Counted from the stretch's first letter, positions 8,062 through 16,977 are shown. The stretch: 64,000 nt of DNA from Streptomyces sp. SAI-135 (GCF_029893805.1 NZ_JARXYP010000002.1:3658001-3722000); one strand, 5' to 3'. Notes: generated by a model not told the origin, from the letters alone. Numbers and translations are program-made.

Positions 8062-11000
8062 GTGACGGAATCGGGTGACCTCAAGGCTGGCGTCCACGAA
8101 CGGCTTGTCACTCGTGAGTTGCACGACCAGATACAGGGACTCGAGGCTGCGGGCTGGAAAGCCATCGACGCAGAAGTCAGTCCAGAGTCCACCCCACATG
8201 TGCTGGCTAGGCACATTGGCGAAACCATCGGCCGCCGGTTGGCTCAGCTGCCGCAGCAGGAGCAAGTGGTCCTCGCCAACCAGATCATGCAGACGCTGAC
8301 CAGCAGCGCACCCGAACTGAAGGTCAGTGCGCATGACAGCACCATCGTCGACGGCCCTCGACAACTACTCGCGCTCGCGGAGCAGGAGGCTCCTGGCGTC
8401 TACGCGATCCGCCCGTTGACGCCCCTTTCCGAAACCGCGTTGATCACCAACGCCCCGGACGATCCCAACCTCGGCGCCGAGCTCCGTGCAGAGCTGGCCA
8501 CGGCCGACCGCATCGATCTGCTGTGCGCGTTCGTCAAGTGGTACGGCATCCGCGTACTGGAGAGCTCGCTGCGTGAAGCTGCACATCGTGGCGTGCCCAT
8601 CCGGGTCATCACCACCACGTATATGGGCGCCACCGACCGGCACGCCCTGGACCGTCTCGTCCAAGATTTCGGTGCCGAGGTAAAGGTCAACTACGAGACG
8701 CGCTCCACTCGTCTCCACGCCAAGGCCTGGCTGTTTCGCCGCAACAGTGGCTTCGATACCGCTTATGTAGGCAGCTCCAACCTCTCCAAGGCTGCTCTTC
8801 TTGACGGCCTGGAGTGGAACGTACGCCTGTCATCCGTGGCAACACCCGCTGTGCTGCACAAGTTCGAGGCCAGCTTCGACTCCTACTGGAACGACATCGC
8901 TTTTGAGTCCTACGATCCAGCACGCGATGCCCTGAAGTTGGACGAAGCCCTGGGCGTGGCCGGTAGCTCAACGTCTCCCCAGGACTCAAAGATCAGCCTC
9001 TCAGGTCTTGAGGTCCGGCCCTATCCGCACCAGGCCGACATGCTGGAGCGCCTTCGGGTCGAACGAGAGGTCCGCGGTCATTCTCACAACCTCCTGGTTG
9101 CTGCCACCGGGACGGGCAAGACCGTCATGGCGGCCCTCGACTACCGCAATCTGCACAAGCAATGGGGCGGCAAGAAGTACCCGCGGTTGCTCTTTGTGGC
9201 ACACCGCAAGGAGATCCTGAAGCAGTCACTGCGGATGTACCGCGAGGTGCTCGATGACGCATCCTTCGGTGAGCCGCTCTTCAGCGGTGAGCTACCGCGC
9301 GATTGGCAGCACGTCTTCGCCAGCGTCCAATCGCTTACCGGCCAGCGCCTCGATCAGTTCGCTCCGGACCACTTCGACATCATCGTCGTCGACGAGTTCC
9401 ATCACGCCACGGCGGCGACATATCGCCGTGTTCTTCACCATTTCAAACCGAAGCAGCTTCTCGGACTGACGGCCACTCCCGAACGGGCCGACGGGCTCAA
9501 TGTGCAGGATGAGTTCTTCCAGGGCAGGATCGCCGCCGAGATGCGGCTCTGGGAGGCCCTCGATAACGACCTCTTGTGCCCGTTCCACTACTTCGGCGTC
9601 CCAGACGGTACGGACCTCACCCGCCTCAACTGGCGTTCGGGCACATACGACCAGAGCCAACTCGGCGACCTGTTCTCCGCGGACCATGCCCGGGCTCGTA
9701 TCGTCATCAAGCAGCTGCGAGACAAGGTGTCCGACCCGACGAGCATGCGGGCCCTGGGGTTCTGCGTCACACGCAAGCACGCTCACTTCATGGCGAAGTG
9801 CTTCCAAGAAGCCGGAATCAAGGCTGCGGCCTTGGACAGTGAGTCCAAGCCCGAGATTCGCGAGCGGATCCTCGCCGAACTCAAGGCCGGAGAGATCCAA
9901 GTGATCTTCTCCGTCGACTTGTTCAACGAAGGCTTGGACATCCCCGATGTCGATACCCTGCTACTCCTCCGGCCCACGAACAGCGCCACCATCTTCCTCC
10001 AGCAACTCGGTCGGGGCCTGCGCCGCACGCCGGACAAGCCGGTGCTCACGGTGCTCGATTTCATCGGTCAACATCGTGCAGAGTTCCGCTTTGAGGAGCA
10101 GTTTCGTGCGATGACAAACCTGTCACGCAACCGACTTCTTGAACACGCTGAGCATGACTTTCCCCTCCTGCCGTCCGGCTGCCAGATCATCCTTGAAGGT
10201 AAGTCCAAGGACATCGTGCTGGACAACATCCGTGCTCAGATCAAGGCGACCGTGCAGACCCTAGCCAAGGAAGTCAGGGCTTTCAGTACACCGTTGCTGG
10301 CTGACTACCTCAGGGAGAGCCGACGCGAGATCAAGGAGCTGTACAAGTCGAGCAACTCATGGACGTCCATCCTGCGCCGTGCCGGCTTGGCCGAGCTTCC
10401 TGAACAGGCTGGCGAGGAAGACCTCTTGAAGCGCGTGCATGCTTTTCTGCATGTCGATGACCTAGAGCGCGCTGAGGCATACACCCGCCTGCTCAGGGAT
10501 GACACCCCGACGTACGAGGACCTGGATCCGAGAGACAAGACGTACGCCCGCATGCTCTTCTTCAATCTTTGGGACAAGGCCGGCGGCTTCGACTCCTACA
10601 CACAAGGCCTTGAATCCCTCCGTGAGCAGCGAGCTCTTCGAAGCGAACTGCGGCAGGTACTCGACTACGTGATGGGCCAGGCCGACCACTTCCCCCTCCC
10701 GCTCGACGGCCCCCACGCGCACATCCCCTTGAAGATCCACAGTGCCTACAACCGCTCGGAGATCCTGGCCGCACTCGGAGTCGCTCGCCTCAACGGGCAG
10801 ATGCCCGGCTCGTTTGCCCAGGGCGTCCTGTGGGACCAGCCCAACCAGACCGACGCCCTGCTGATCACTCTTGAGAAGAACGAGAAGGACTTCTCCCCCA
10901 CGGTCAGGTACAAGGACTACGCGCTGAGCCCCTCTTTCTTCCACTGGGAGTCACAGAGCACCACGGCAGAGACCTCGCCCACGGGCCTGCGCTACCAAGA

Positions 11001-11202
11001 GCACGTCCAACGCGGTAGCCATGTGCTGTTGTTCATGCGCCGCTACAAGGACACGGACATCGGCAAAGCCCAGCCGTGGATGCTGCTCGGCCCTGCAACC
11101 TATGTCCGGCACGAGGGCAGCAAACCCATGGCCATCACCTGGCAACTGCATCATGAGTTGCCTGCGGACGTCTGGTCGTACTCGGCTATTGCTGCGGGTT
11201 AG
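8062..11202 (+). CDS. PLD-nuclease/DEAD helicase/DUF3427 fusion protein
   Basis: This 1046-residue protein combines three modules. Residues about 140-285 form a phospholipase-D-type nuclease domain with the HxK motif at His219 and Lys221 (LHAKAWLF) and GSSNLSKAAL. A superfamily 2 helicase follows: Walker A ATGTGKT near 350, DEFHH near 444, TATPER near 470, and motif VI QQLGRGLRR near 650. The region from about 700 to the end matches DUF3427. Such proteins are large DNA-processing enzymes often found in bacterial defence islands; a defence role here is inference. Base composition is visibly lower in GC than the flanks, with many A/T third positions, pointing to transfer. It stands alone, with GAGGGAG upstream of the GTG, and no methylase or BREX/DISARM partner is nearby. 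Gene content is intact. Confidence 0.88.
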   Translation: MTESGDLKAGVHERLVTRELHDQIQGLEAAGWKAIDAEVSPESTPHVLARHIGETIGRRLAQLPQQEQVVLANQIMQTLTSSAPELKVSAHDSTIVDGPRQLLALAEQEAPGVYAIRPLTPLSETALITNAPDDPNLGAELRAELATADRIDLLCAFVKWYGIRVLESSLREAAHRGVPIRVITTTYMGATDRHALDRLVQDFGAEVKVNYETRSTRLHAKAWLFRRNSGFDTAYVGSSNLSKAALLDGLEWNVRLSSVATPAVLHKFEASFDSYWNDIAFESYDPARDALKLDEALGVAGSSTSPQDSKISLSGLEVRPYPHQADMLERLRVEREVRGHSHNLLVAATGTGKTVMAALDYRNLHKQWGGKKYPRLLFVAHRKEILKQSLRMYREVLDDASFGEPLFSGELPRDWQHVFASVQSLTGQRLDQFAPDHFDIIVVDEFHHATAATYRRVLHHFKPKQLLGLTATPERADGLNVQDEFFQGRIAAEMRLWEALDNDLLCPFHYFGVPDGTDLTRLNWRSGTYDQSQLGDLFSADHARARIVIKQLRDKVSDPTSMRALGFCVTRKHAHFMAKCFQEAGIKAAALDSESKPEIRERILAELKAGEIQVIFSVDLFNEGLDIPDVDTLLLLRPTNSATIFLQQLGRGLRRTPDKPVLTVLDFIGQHRAEFRFEEQFRAMTNLSRNRLLEHAEHDFPLLPSGCQIILEGKSKDIVLDNIRAQIKATVQTLAKEVRAFSTPLLADYLRESRREIKELYKSSNSWTSILRRAGLAELPEQAGEEDLLKRVHAFLHVDDLERAEAYTRLLRDDTPTYEDLDPRDKTYARMLFFNLWDKAGGFDSYTQGLESLREQRALRSELRQVLDYVMGQADHFPLPLDGPHAHIPLKIHSAYNRSEILAALGVARLNGQMPGSFAQGVLWDQPNQTDALLITLEKNEKDFSPTVRYKDYALSPSFFHWESQSTTAETSPTGLRYQEHVQRGSHVLLFMRRYKDTDIGKAQPWMLLGPATYVRHEGSKPMAITWQLHHELPADVWSYSAIAAG

Positions 11203-11257
11203 AAGTCACGGCGCTGGAGGACTACCCGTCGAGGCACCGATAGTCCTCCGCCACTAT

Positions 11258-11713
11258 TCAGCTTCCGCGCGCTTCACCTGAGCCACCGGTATGCCTCTCG
11301 ACTGAAGGCAACCCTGTGGGCAGCTCACACCAAGTGACCTTCTGATCGGCCCGCAACTGAACACCCCAACGGTCCGTGACAGCGGTGACCAGGGCCATTC
11401 CCCTGCCGGACTCAGCATCCAGACTGGCATCGAGCAGTACTGGCAGGGCGCGGGTGTCGGAGTCGTGGACCTCGATCCGTAGGCGGGGGCCACTCATGGA
11501 CACGACGAGGGTGGCGGGAGTACCGACGCCCACGTGGCTGATGACGTTCGACACGAGCTCGGTGACACACAGCTGAGCGTCGGCGATGACACCGTGGAGG
11601 CCCCACAGCCCCAGGTGCAGCCGCATGATCCGCCGAAGCGCCGCAATCTCCCGCGCTTCCGCGGTGAACGGAAGGCTCCAGGGCTTCCTTGGGACACCAG
11701 CGATGCAGTCCAT
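11258..11713 (-). CDS. ATP-binding protein of the RsbW/anti-sigma kinase-like (HATPase_c) family
   Basis: This 151-residue protein is a small GHKL ATPase like those abundant in Streptomyces. The N-box is CVTELVSNVISHVG (Glu and Asn ligands), the G1 box is VHDSD, and the G2 box is ESGRGMALV. In this family, members can be anti-sigma or anti-anti-sigma kinases, but many Streptomyces copies sit beside DUF397 and HTH genes and have no tested partner. It is divergent from such a pair here. The ATG at 11713 follows GAGGTG. Between it and the HTH gene lies a perfect 21-bp palindrome. Confidence 0.85.
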   Translation of the reverse strand: MDCIAGVPRKPWSLPFTAEAREIAALRRIMRLHLGLWGLHGVIADAQLCVTELVSNVISHVGVGTPATLVVSMSGPRLRIEVHDSDTRALPVLLDASLDAESGRGMALVTAVTDRWGVQLRADQKVTWCELPTGLPSVERHTGGSGEARGS

Positions 11714-11768
11714 CCATCAACACCTCATTGCGTCGAGCGAAGTTGCCGGGTGCGACCACCCGCACACA

Positions 11769-11789
11769 GAGAGTTGCACTGCAACTCTC
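11769..11789. promoter_or_regulatory. Perfect 21-bp palindrome between divergent ATPase and HTH genes
   Basis: GAGAGTTGCA and TGCAACTCTC flank a single central base. An additional half-site ACTCTC follows at 11798-11803. It lies 55 bases upstream of the ATPase start and about 130 upstream of the HTH gene. An operator for the adjacent Scr1-type HTH protein is the simplest reading. Confidence 0.6.
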
Positions 11790-11917
11790 AAAATGGAACT
11801 CTCATTTCGCATCACTGGTGGTGTAGGTAGACGACGAGCGCCCCCGGCGCGCGCCACCTTGCCGTCCCCTCGGGACAACCAGGACGATCTGTCGGATCGA
11901 CACGAAGGGCCGCAGTA

Positions 11918-12764
11918 ATGGCAGTTGGACCCACGACCCGAAGGCGCCAACTCGGCGCCGACCTCCGCCGCCTCCGAGAGCGAAAGGGGGTTGACCCTCG
12001 AAGAGGCAGGCACCAGCGTCGGCATCTCGAAGGCGACCCTGAGCCGCTACGAAACGAAGGAAGGGAGCGTCAAGTGGCCAGCGGTTGACGCTCTCTGCCG
12101 TGAGTACGGCGCTTCGGATGAGGAACGTCTCGCCCTCGTAGAGCTCGCGAAGGGCGCCAAGATCCAAGGCTGGTGGCGTTCCCTCGACGACCCCATCCCC
12201 GAGTCGATGAACCTCATGCTCACGCTCGAGGACGAAGTCGTACGCGAGGACCACTACGCCTGCATGTACGTGCCCGGTCTCCTGCAGACCCGTGCCTACG
12301 CGGAAGCCGTCCACCGGGCTTCGGAAGTCCAGTGCCCCGAGCGCGAAGTGCAGCACATGGTCGACATCCGCATGAAGAGGCAGGAACTCCTCGAACGAGA
12401 AGAGCCCCCGCTGCTCTGGTGTGTGGTCGATGAGGCGGCGCTGCGGCGCAGGGTAGGCGGCCACGAGGTCATGCATGACCAGCTTCAGCACCTACTCACG
12501 ATGGCGCAACGACCACACGTCACTGTCCAGGTACTCCCCTTTTCCTCGGGAGCGCACGCCGCCTCCGTGGGCAGCTTCGCCGTCCTGCGCGGGCCAGCAC
12601 CCGAACTGGACGTGGTCTACGTCGACTTGCTCGGTGGCGGCCTCTTCATGGAGAAGCAACGGGAACTGGAGCGTTATAGGTTGGCGTTCGAGTACCTCAG
12701 TGCACAGGCGCTCGACCTTGAGTCCTCGGCGGCGGTCATCCGCCGTATAAGCAAGGAGCTTTGA
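11918..12764 (+). CDS. Scr1-type helix-turn-helix regulator (DUF5753), apparently frameshifted near codon 24
   Basis: The body of this protein is a typical Streptomyces XRE-type regulator with a C-terminal DUF5753 domain: LTLEEAGTSVGISKATLSRYE is the HTH and YVPGLLQTRAYAEAV begins the effector domain. Family members start with a basic helix. That helix is encoded from the ATG at 11918 (MAVGPTTRRRQLGADLRRL), but in a different frame: a run of five G at 11986-11990 carries one base too many, and removing one G restores the expected ERKG-LTLEEAG junction. So this is either a disrupted gene or a sequencing error in a homopolymer. Without the repair, translation could only begin from a weak TTG (11925 or 11991), losing part of the DNA-binding domain. 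The stop overlaps the DUF397 start by one base. Confidence 0.75.
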
Positions 12765-12967
12765 TGACGAAGGCACCGAAGCACGCGTGGTTCAAGTCCT
12801 CCTACAGCGGAGGCAGCGGAACCGAGTGTGTGGAGGCCGCCATCGTGCAGCCGGAGATCCTCGTACGAGATTCGAAAGCCCCTGAAGACCCCTACCTGGT
12901 CATATCAGTGGGGGCCTGGCGCAATTTCCTGGCGGGAGTGCGTCGCACCCCTCCCGAGGGGTTCTAG
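12764..12967 (+). CDS. DUF397 protein
   Basis: This 67-residue protein has the DUF397 pattern: WFKSSYSGGSGTECVEAA near the N-terminus, VRDSKAPEDP in the middle and the closing WRNFLAGVRR. DUF397 proteins are nearly always encoded directly downstream of an Scr1/WhiJ-type HTH gene in Streptomyces and are thought to modulate it, as in the whiJ system. The ATG overlaps the HTH stop codon (TGATG) and has AAGGAG six bases upstream, so the pair is translationally coupled. It is intact even though the HTH gene appears frameshifted. Confidence 0.9.
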   Translation: MTKAPKHAWFKSSYSGGSGTECVEAAIVQPEILVRDSKAPEDPYLVISVGAWRNFLAGVRRTPPEGF

Positions 12968-13042
12968 GAAGAGACGGCCGTGAGGGAGCCGTACGCGAAC
13001 GAACCCCGTACCAGGCCGCCCAGCCCACCAGGAGAACCCCGC

Positions 13043-14065
13043 GTGACCACCCTGAAAGGCATCGACCCCCGCGGCATGCAGCACTGCGAGACCACCGCCC
13101 TCGGTGTGCTCCTGCGTCATGAAGGGATCGATCTCTCCGAGCCCATGCTGTTCGGACTGGGGCAGGGGCTGTCCTTCATCTACTGGGACAGCAGGAGCAT
13201 GGGGTTTCCGTTCCTCGGGGGGCGGGTGAAGCCGTTCGAGTTGAGCAGGAATCTGGCTGATGTGCTCGGGCTCGACCTGCGGGTGCGGGAGACGGCCTCG
13301 CCTCGTAAGGCGTGGGCGCATGTCGTGGAGGACATCGAGGCCGGTCGGCCCGTGGGGTTGCAGCTGGACAGTTTCCACCTGGAGTACTTCACGGCGAAGG
13401 TGCACTTCGGGGGGCATGTCGTCGCCCTGTACGGCTACGACGACGAAGCCGCCCTTCTCGTGGACACCGAGCAGCAGGGCGGTGCCGTGACGACCAGTCT
13501 GGGCAGTCTGGCCGAGGCTCGGGCCGCGCGGGGGCCCATGACCGCCAGGCATCGGTCCTTCACCCTCACCGCGGCCCCCGACCTGCCCACTCCTGAGCGG
13601 AATCCCGCGCAGACCGTCGTCCCCGCCATCACCGCCTGCGCGCACGCCTTCCTCACCCCGCCCATCGCCAACCTGGGGCACCGCGGCATCGACAAGGCCG
13701 GCAAGGCCGTACGCACGTGGCTCCGGCGGAGTGCCGACCCGGGGCGGGATCTGCCGCAGGCCGCGCTGCTGATGGAGAGGGGCGGTACGGGCGGTGCCCT
13801 GTTCCGTAACCTCTATCGCGATTTTCTCGCGGAATGCGCCGGATTCGTCGACAGTGATCATCTGCGGACCGGCCACCGGTTGTACGCCGAGGCCGCCACC
13901 CTGTGGACCGAGGTCGCGGCGCTGATCACGAGTGCCGGCGAGTCTGGGGAGGACCGGTTCCTCGTAGCGGCGGGCGGGGCTCTGCACGAGCTGGCGCGCA
14001 TCGAACGCGAGGCCATGGAGTCGCTGAGCCGCCTGGAGTCCCTGAGCCGGCCCGGCGAAAGGTGA
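13043..14065 (+). CDS. BtrH N-terminal domain protein (DUF4872-like)
   Basis: This 340-residue protein matches the family of BtrH, an acyltransferase-like protein from butirosin biosynthesis. The N-terminal half has a cysteine-peptidase-like arrangement: HCETTALGVLLRHEGI places a Cys near residue 15, and FGGHVVALYGYDDEAALLVDTE supplies a His about 115 residues later. The C-terminal half (about 200-330) is helical. In BtrH the domain transfers an acyl chain from a carrier protein to an amine, but stand-alone homologues such as this are uncharacterised and no carrier protein gene is nearby. The GTG is preceded by AGGAG. It may be coupled to the DUF397 gene 75 bases upstream. Confidence 0.78.
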   Translation: MTTLKGIDPRGMQHCETTALGVLLRHEGIDLSEPMLFGLGQGLSFIYWDSRSMGFPFLGGRVKPFELSRNLADVLGLDLRVRETASPRKAWAHVVEDIEAGRPVGLQLDSFHLEYFTAKVHFGGHVVALYGYDDEAALLVDTEQQGGAVTTSLGSLAEARAARGPMTARHRSFTLTAAPDLPTPERNPAQTVVPAITACAHAFLTPPIANLGHRGIDKAGKAVRTWLRRSADPGRDLPQAALLMERGGTGGALFRNLYRDFLAECAGFVDSDHLRTGHRLYAEAATLWTEVAALITSAGESGEDRFLVAAGGALHELARIEREAMESLSRLESLSRPGER

Positions 14066-14134
14066 TCGCCGCTCGGTGCGGGCACCCGGTGCGGGGATAC
14101 TGCCTCTCAAGCACCGATCCCGGAAGGCGGCACC

Positions 14135-14437
14135 ATGCTCATCCTCTTCGGCACCAAGGGGTACCTGTACCAGCTCGCGATACTCACCCTGGTGTGCGGG
14201 CGGTGCGGGAACCCGGCCGCGCACACCCTGCGCAAGCGGGTCACGAAGTTCACGTTGTTCTTCGTGCCGCTGTTCCCGATCTCCACCAAGTACGCGACGC
14301 AGTGCACCTTCTGCGGCGCGGAGAACAAGGTGAGCGCGGACGAGGCGGAGCAGTTGCAGGCGCAGGCCGCCGCCGGTGGCGGGCAGAGCGGTCAGGTGTA
14401 CGGCGGTCAGGCCCCGCAGCAGCCGTACCAGAACTGA
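14135..14437 (+). CDS. Zinc-ribbon protein with one membrane segment
   Basis: This 100-residue protein has a Cys pair CGRCGNPA near residue 21 and a second CTFCGAEN near residue 58, forming a split zinc ribbon around a hydrophobic stretch (KFTLFFVPLFPIS). The tail is Gln/Gly-rich and low in complexity (AQAAAGGGQSGQ). Related zinc-ribbon proteins are widespread in actinobacteria and uncharacterised. Its stop is four bases from the convergent methyltransferase gene. Confidence 0.75.
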   Translation: MLILFGTKGYLYQLAILTLVCGRCGNPAAHTLRKRVTKFTLFFVPLFPISTKYATQCTFCGAENKVSADEAEQLQAQAAAGGGQSGQVYGGQAPQQPYQN

Positions 14438-14441
14438 GGTC

Positions 14442-15239
14442 TCAGCCGGGCTTGCGGGCCACCCCGCCGTAGAAGCCGATCTCGTGCGAGCGGGGCGGCG
14501 GGGGTGCGTCCGGGCGCCAGTACGGGACCTGCGCCACGCCGGGATCGATCAGCTCGAAGCCGTCGAAGAAGCCCTCGATCTCGGTGCGGGTGCGCAGGTT
14601 CATGGAGGCCGTGGCCTCGCTGTAGACGGCCGCCGCCCCGCTGCGGTCGGCGAAGTCGCCGGTGGCGTGGGAGAGGATCAGGTGGCTGCCGGGGGCCAGG
14701 GCGTCCCGCAGGGTGGCGATGATCTCCCGCGGCTTGTCGGCGTCGGTGAGGAAGTGGAGGACGGCGACCAGGAGCAGGGCCACCGGTTCGTCGAAGTCGA
14801 TGACGGCTCGTACGCCGGGGGCGTCCAGGATCGCCCGCGGGTCGCGCAGGTCGGCCAGGACGATGCCCGTCGTGTCGTCATCGGCGAGCAGGGCGGCCGC
14901 GTGGGTGTGCACGATCGGGTCGTTGTCGACGTAGGCGATACGGATGTCCGGCGCCGCCTCCAGGGCCGTCTCGTGGACGTTCGGCGAGGTGGGCAGGCCG
15001 GTGCCGATGTCCAGGATCTGGCGGACGCCGGTACCGACGACGTGTCGGACGGCCCGGAGCAGGAAGGCCCGGTTGGCCCGTACGCCGATCCGCGCCTCCG
15101 GGGCCGCCGCGACGAGTTGTTCGCCGGCGCGGCGGTCGACCTCGTAGTGGTCCTTGCCGCCGAGCAGGTAGTCGTAGATCCGTGCGGGGTGTGGCCTGCT
15201 GGTGTCGATCCCCTCGGCGCGGGAGCCGTTCTCTCGCAC
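14442..15239 (-). CDS. DUF574-type SAM-dependent methyltransferase
   Basis: This protein of about 265 residues is a member of the large actinobacterial DUF574 family of putative S-adenosylmethionine methyltransferases. Visible features are the N-terminal RPHPARIYDYLLGGKDHYEVD signature, motif I QILDIGTGLPT, the acidic residue after strand 2 (IAYVDNDPIV), and LLVAVLHFLTD. Substrates are unknown. The GTG at 15239 was preferred over one two codons earlier because AGAGGAG then lies at the right distance. The gene stands alone between a zinc-ribbon gene and the sigma factor gene. Confidence 0.85.
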   Translation of the reverse strand: MRENGSRAEGIDTSRPHPARIYDYLLGGKDHYEVDRRAGEQLVAAAPEARIGVRANRAFLLRAVRHVVGTGVRQILDIGTGLPTSPNVHETALEAAPDIRIAYVDNDPIVHTHAAALLADDDTTGIVLADLRDPRAILDAPGVRAVIDFDEPVALLLVAVLHFLTDADKPREIIATLRDALAPGSHLILSHATGDFADRSGAAAVYSEATASMNLRTRTEIEGFFDGFELIDPGVAQVPYWRPDAPPPPRSHEIGFYGGVARKPG

Positions 15240-15307
15240 GGGCACTCCTCTCGGACGGCCCCGGGCGCCTGACCGGCGGGGCGCACGTCGGCTCTATATA
15301 CGCCGGT

Positions 15308-16891
15308 TCAACTCCCTTGCAGGTGGCGGAAGTTCCGGGGTCCGTGGCCGTGGCCGTGGCCATGGGCCGGGTGCTCGGGGGAGGGGCCTCGTCCGCAGTC
15401 GTCGCCTGTGGGGGGAGGGGTGGGATCGGGTTGCGGGTCCGGCGTCTCCGGCGGCTGCGGTGGCCCCGGCGGTTGCGGTACGGGCGTCCCGTCCCCCGGC
15501 GTACCGGGCTCCGGCTTCTCGGGGCCGGGCTTGGGCTCGGGCTGATGTTCCTTGGGCGGGGCCGGCGTCGGCTCGGCGGGCGGCTCCGGCTCCTCGCCCC
15601 CCGGCGCGGGGTCCGCTGGACCGGGCTCGGGGTCGGGCACAACCGGCTCAGGCACAGCCGGCTCAGGCTGCACCGGGCCGGGGCCCGGATCCGGCGCTTC
15701 CGGAGCTCCGACGACACCGCCCTCCTCGACGCTGCCCGAACCGCCCCCGAACTCCCCGGTGACCACCACCCCGACCGCGTCACCCCGAGTCCGATCCCGA
15801 TTCCGCTCCCGATCCCGCTCCCGGTCCCTCCCTCGGTCGACCTCGACCGGCAGGGCACCCCCCGGCCCCTCTCCCTCCCCCACCGCCCCCGCCGACGGCC
15901 CCGCCACCGGCGCCTGCGCCACCGGTGTCCTGCCCGGCGAAGTCAGCGTCGCGGGGGAATCGTTCATGCCGAGGGCCAGTACGGCCACCACCGCCGCCGT
16001 CGCGGCCGCCGTACCGGAGGCGAGGGCGGCCTTAGTCCTGGGGCCCGCCGCACGGACCGTACGAAGAAGGCCCTGGCCGGTCACGGAAGCGGAGCCCACG
16101 GAAGACGCCGTGAGCGATGCCAGGAACTTCCCCGTTCCACCGCCCACCGCGAAGACCAGCAGCGCGGGGCCGACGAGTGCGGGCAGCCGGTCGTTGGCGC
16201 GGATCAGGACAGCGAGGCGCCCGCGGCACCCGTCGCAGGTGTCGACGTGGGCAAGGAGGCGCTCGGACTGGCGCGGGGTGGCGTTGCCACGGACGTAGGC
16301 CGGCATCCGGACCCAGTGGACCTCGCACGCGGGATCCTCGGGCGGCTCGGTCTGCGAGCGCAGGAACGCCTGGCGCATGCCCTCGCGCGCCCGGTGCAGG
16401 AGGACGGCCGTCGCGCCCTGCTTGGCGCCGATCTGCCGGCCCACGGTCTCCAGCGGCTGGCCCTCGGCGTCGGCGAGCCACAGGGCCCGCACCCAGCGTT
16501 CGGGGAGTTCGCCGAGGACACGCACCAACAGGTCGGTGGCGGAGACCTGTTCGGCCGGGTCGGCCACGTGTCCGGCCGTCGCCTGCTCCGGGACCTGCGG
16601 GTCGCGCGGGGTCTCGTGCGTGGCGCTCGCGACGGAGGAGGCGAGGTGGCGGACGGTCGTCCTCAGGTACGCCGGGACGTTGTCGATCTCGTGCCCCGCG
16701 GACAGCCGCCGCCACACGCGGAAGTGCGCCTCGGCGACGAGGTCTTCGGCCGCCCAGCTGTTGCGGGTGAGCGAGCGGGCGTACGCGACGAGGCGCGGCT
16801 GCTCCTCCTCGTAGACCCGCACGTACGCGGCGGTGGCGGCGGTCGCGGCGGAGGACGTCCGGGCGGGCACTCTGGCCGGTCGGTCGGTCAT
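15308..16891 (-). CDS. ECF-like sigma factor fused to a zinc-finger/membrane anti-sigma-like domain
   Basis: This 527-residue protein starts with sigma region 2 (about 21-65, YARSLTRNSWAAEDLVAEAHFRVWRRL) and region 4 (about 120-175, ELPERWVRALWLADAEGQPLE then an HTH). It continues into an anti-sigma-like zinc finger (HVDTCDGCRGRL, about 210-222), a hydrophobic segment near 235-255 and another near 285-306. The last 220 residues are an extracellular-looking Pro/Glu/Arg-rich tail (RDRERDRERNRDRTRGD) ending in HGHGHGHG. Normally sigma and anti-sigma are two proteins; here they are one polypeptide, which would be membrane-tethered unless cleaved. I chose the ATG at 16891 with GGAG about ten bases upstream; the open frame extends 25 codons further. 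Confidence 0.82.
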   Translation of the reverse strand: MTDRPARVPARTSSAATAATAAYVRVYEEEQPRLVAYARSLTRNSWAAEDLVAEAHFRVWRRLSAGHEIDNVPAYLRTTVRHLASSVASATHETPRDPQVPEQATAGHVADPAEQVSATDLLVRVLGELPERWVRALWLADAEGQPLETVGRQIGAKQGATAVLLHRAREGMRQAFLRSQTEPPEDPACEVHWVRMPAYVRGNATPRQSERLLAHVDTCDGCRGRLAVLIRANDRLPALVGPALLVFAVGGGTGKFLASLTASSVGSASVTGQGLLRTVRAAGPRTKAALASGTAAATAAVVAVLALGMNDSPATLTSPGRTPVAQAPVAGPSAGAVGEGEGPGGALPVEVDRGRDRERDRERNRDRTRGDAVGVVVTGEFGGGSGSVEEGGVVGAPEAPDPGPGPVQPEPAVPEPVVPDPEPGPADPAPGGEEPEPPAEPTPAPPKEHQPEPKPGPEKPEPGTPGDGTPVPQPPGPPQPPETPDPQPDPTPPPTGDDCGRGPSPEHPAHGHGHGHGPRNFRHLQGS

Positions 16892-16977
16892 GCAGGAACG
16901 CTCCAGTTCCCGGCGGGTGGGGGTGCGGACGGGTCGGTCAGCGTAGATGACAGAACTTTCAATCATTCAGTTCCGGC

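Noticed and set aside
8062..14437. Prophage or integrative element reading of the accessory patch
   Set aside because: No integrase, capsid, tail, att repeats or tRNA end is present within this segment.
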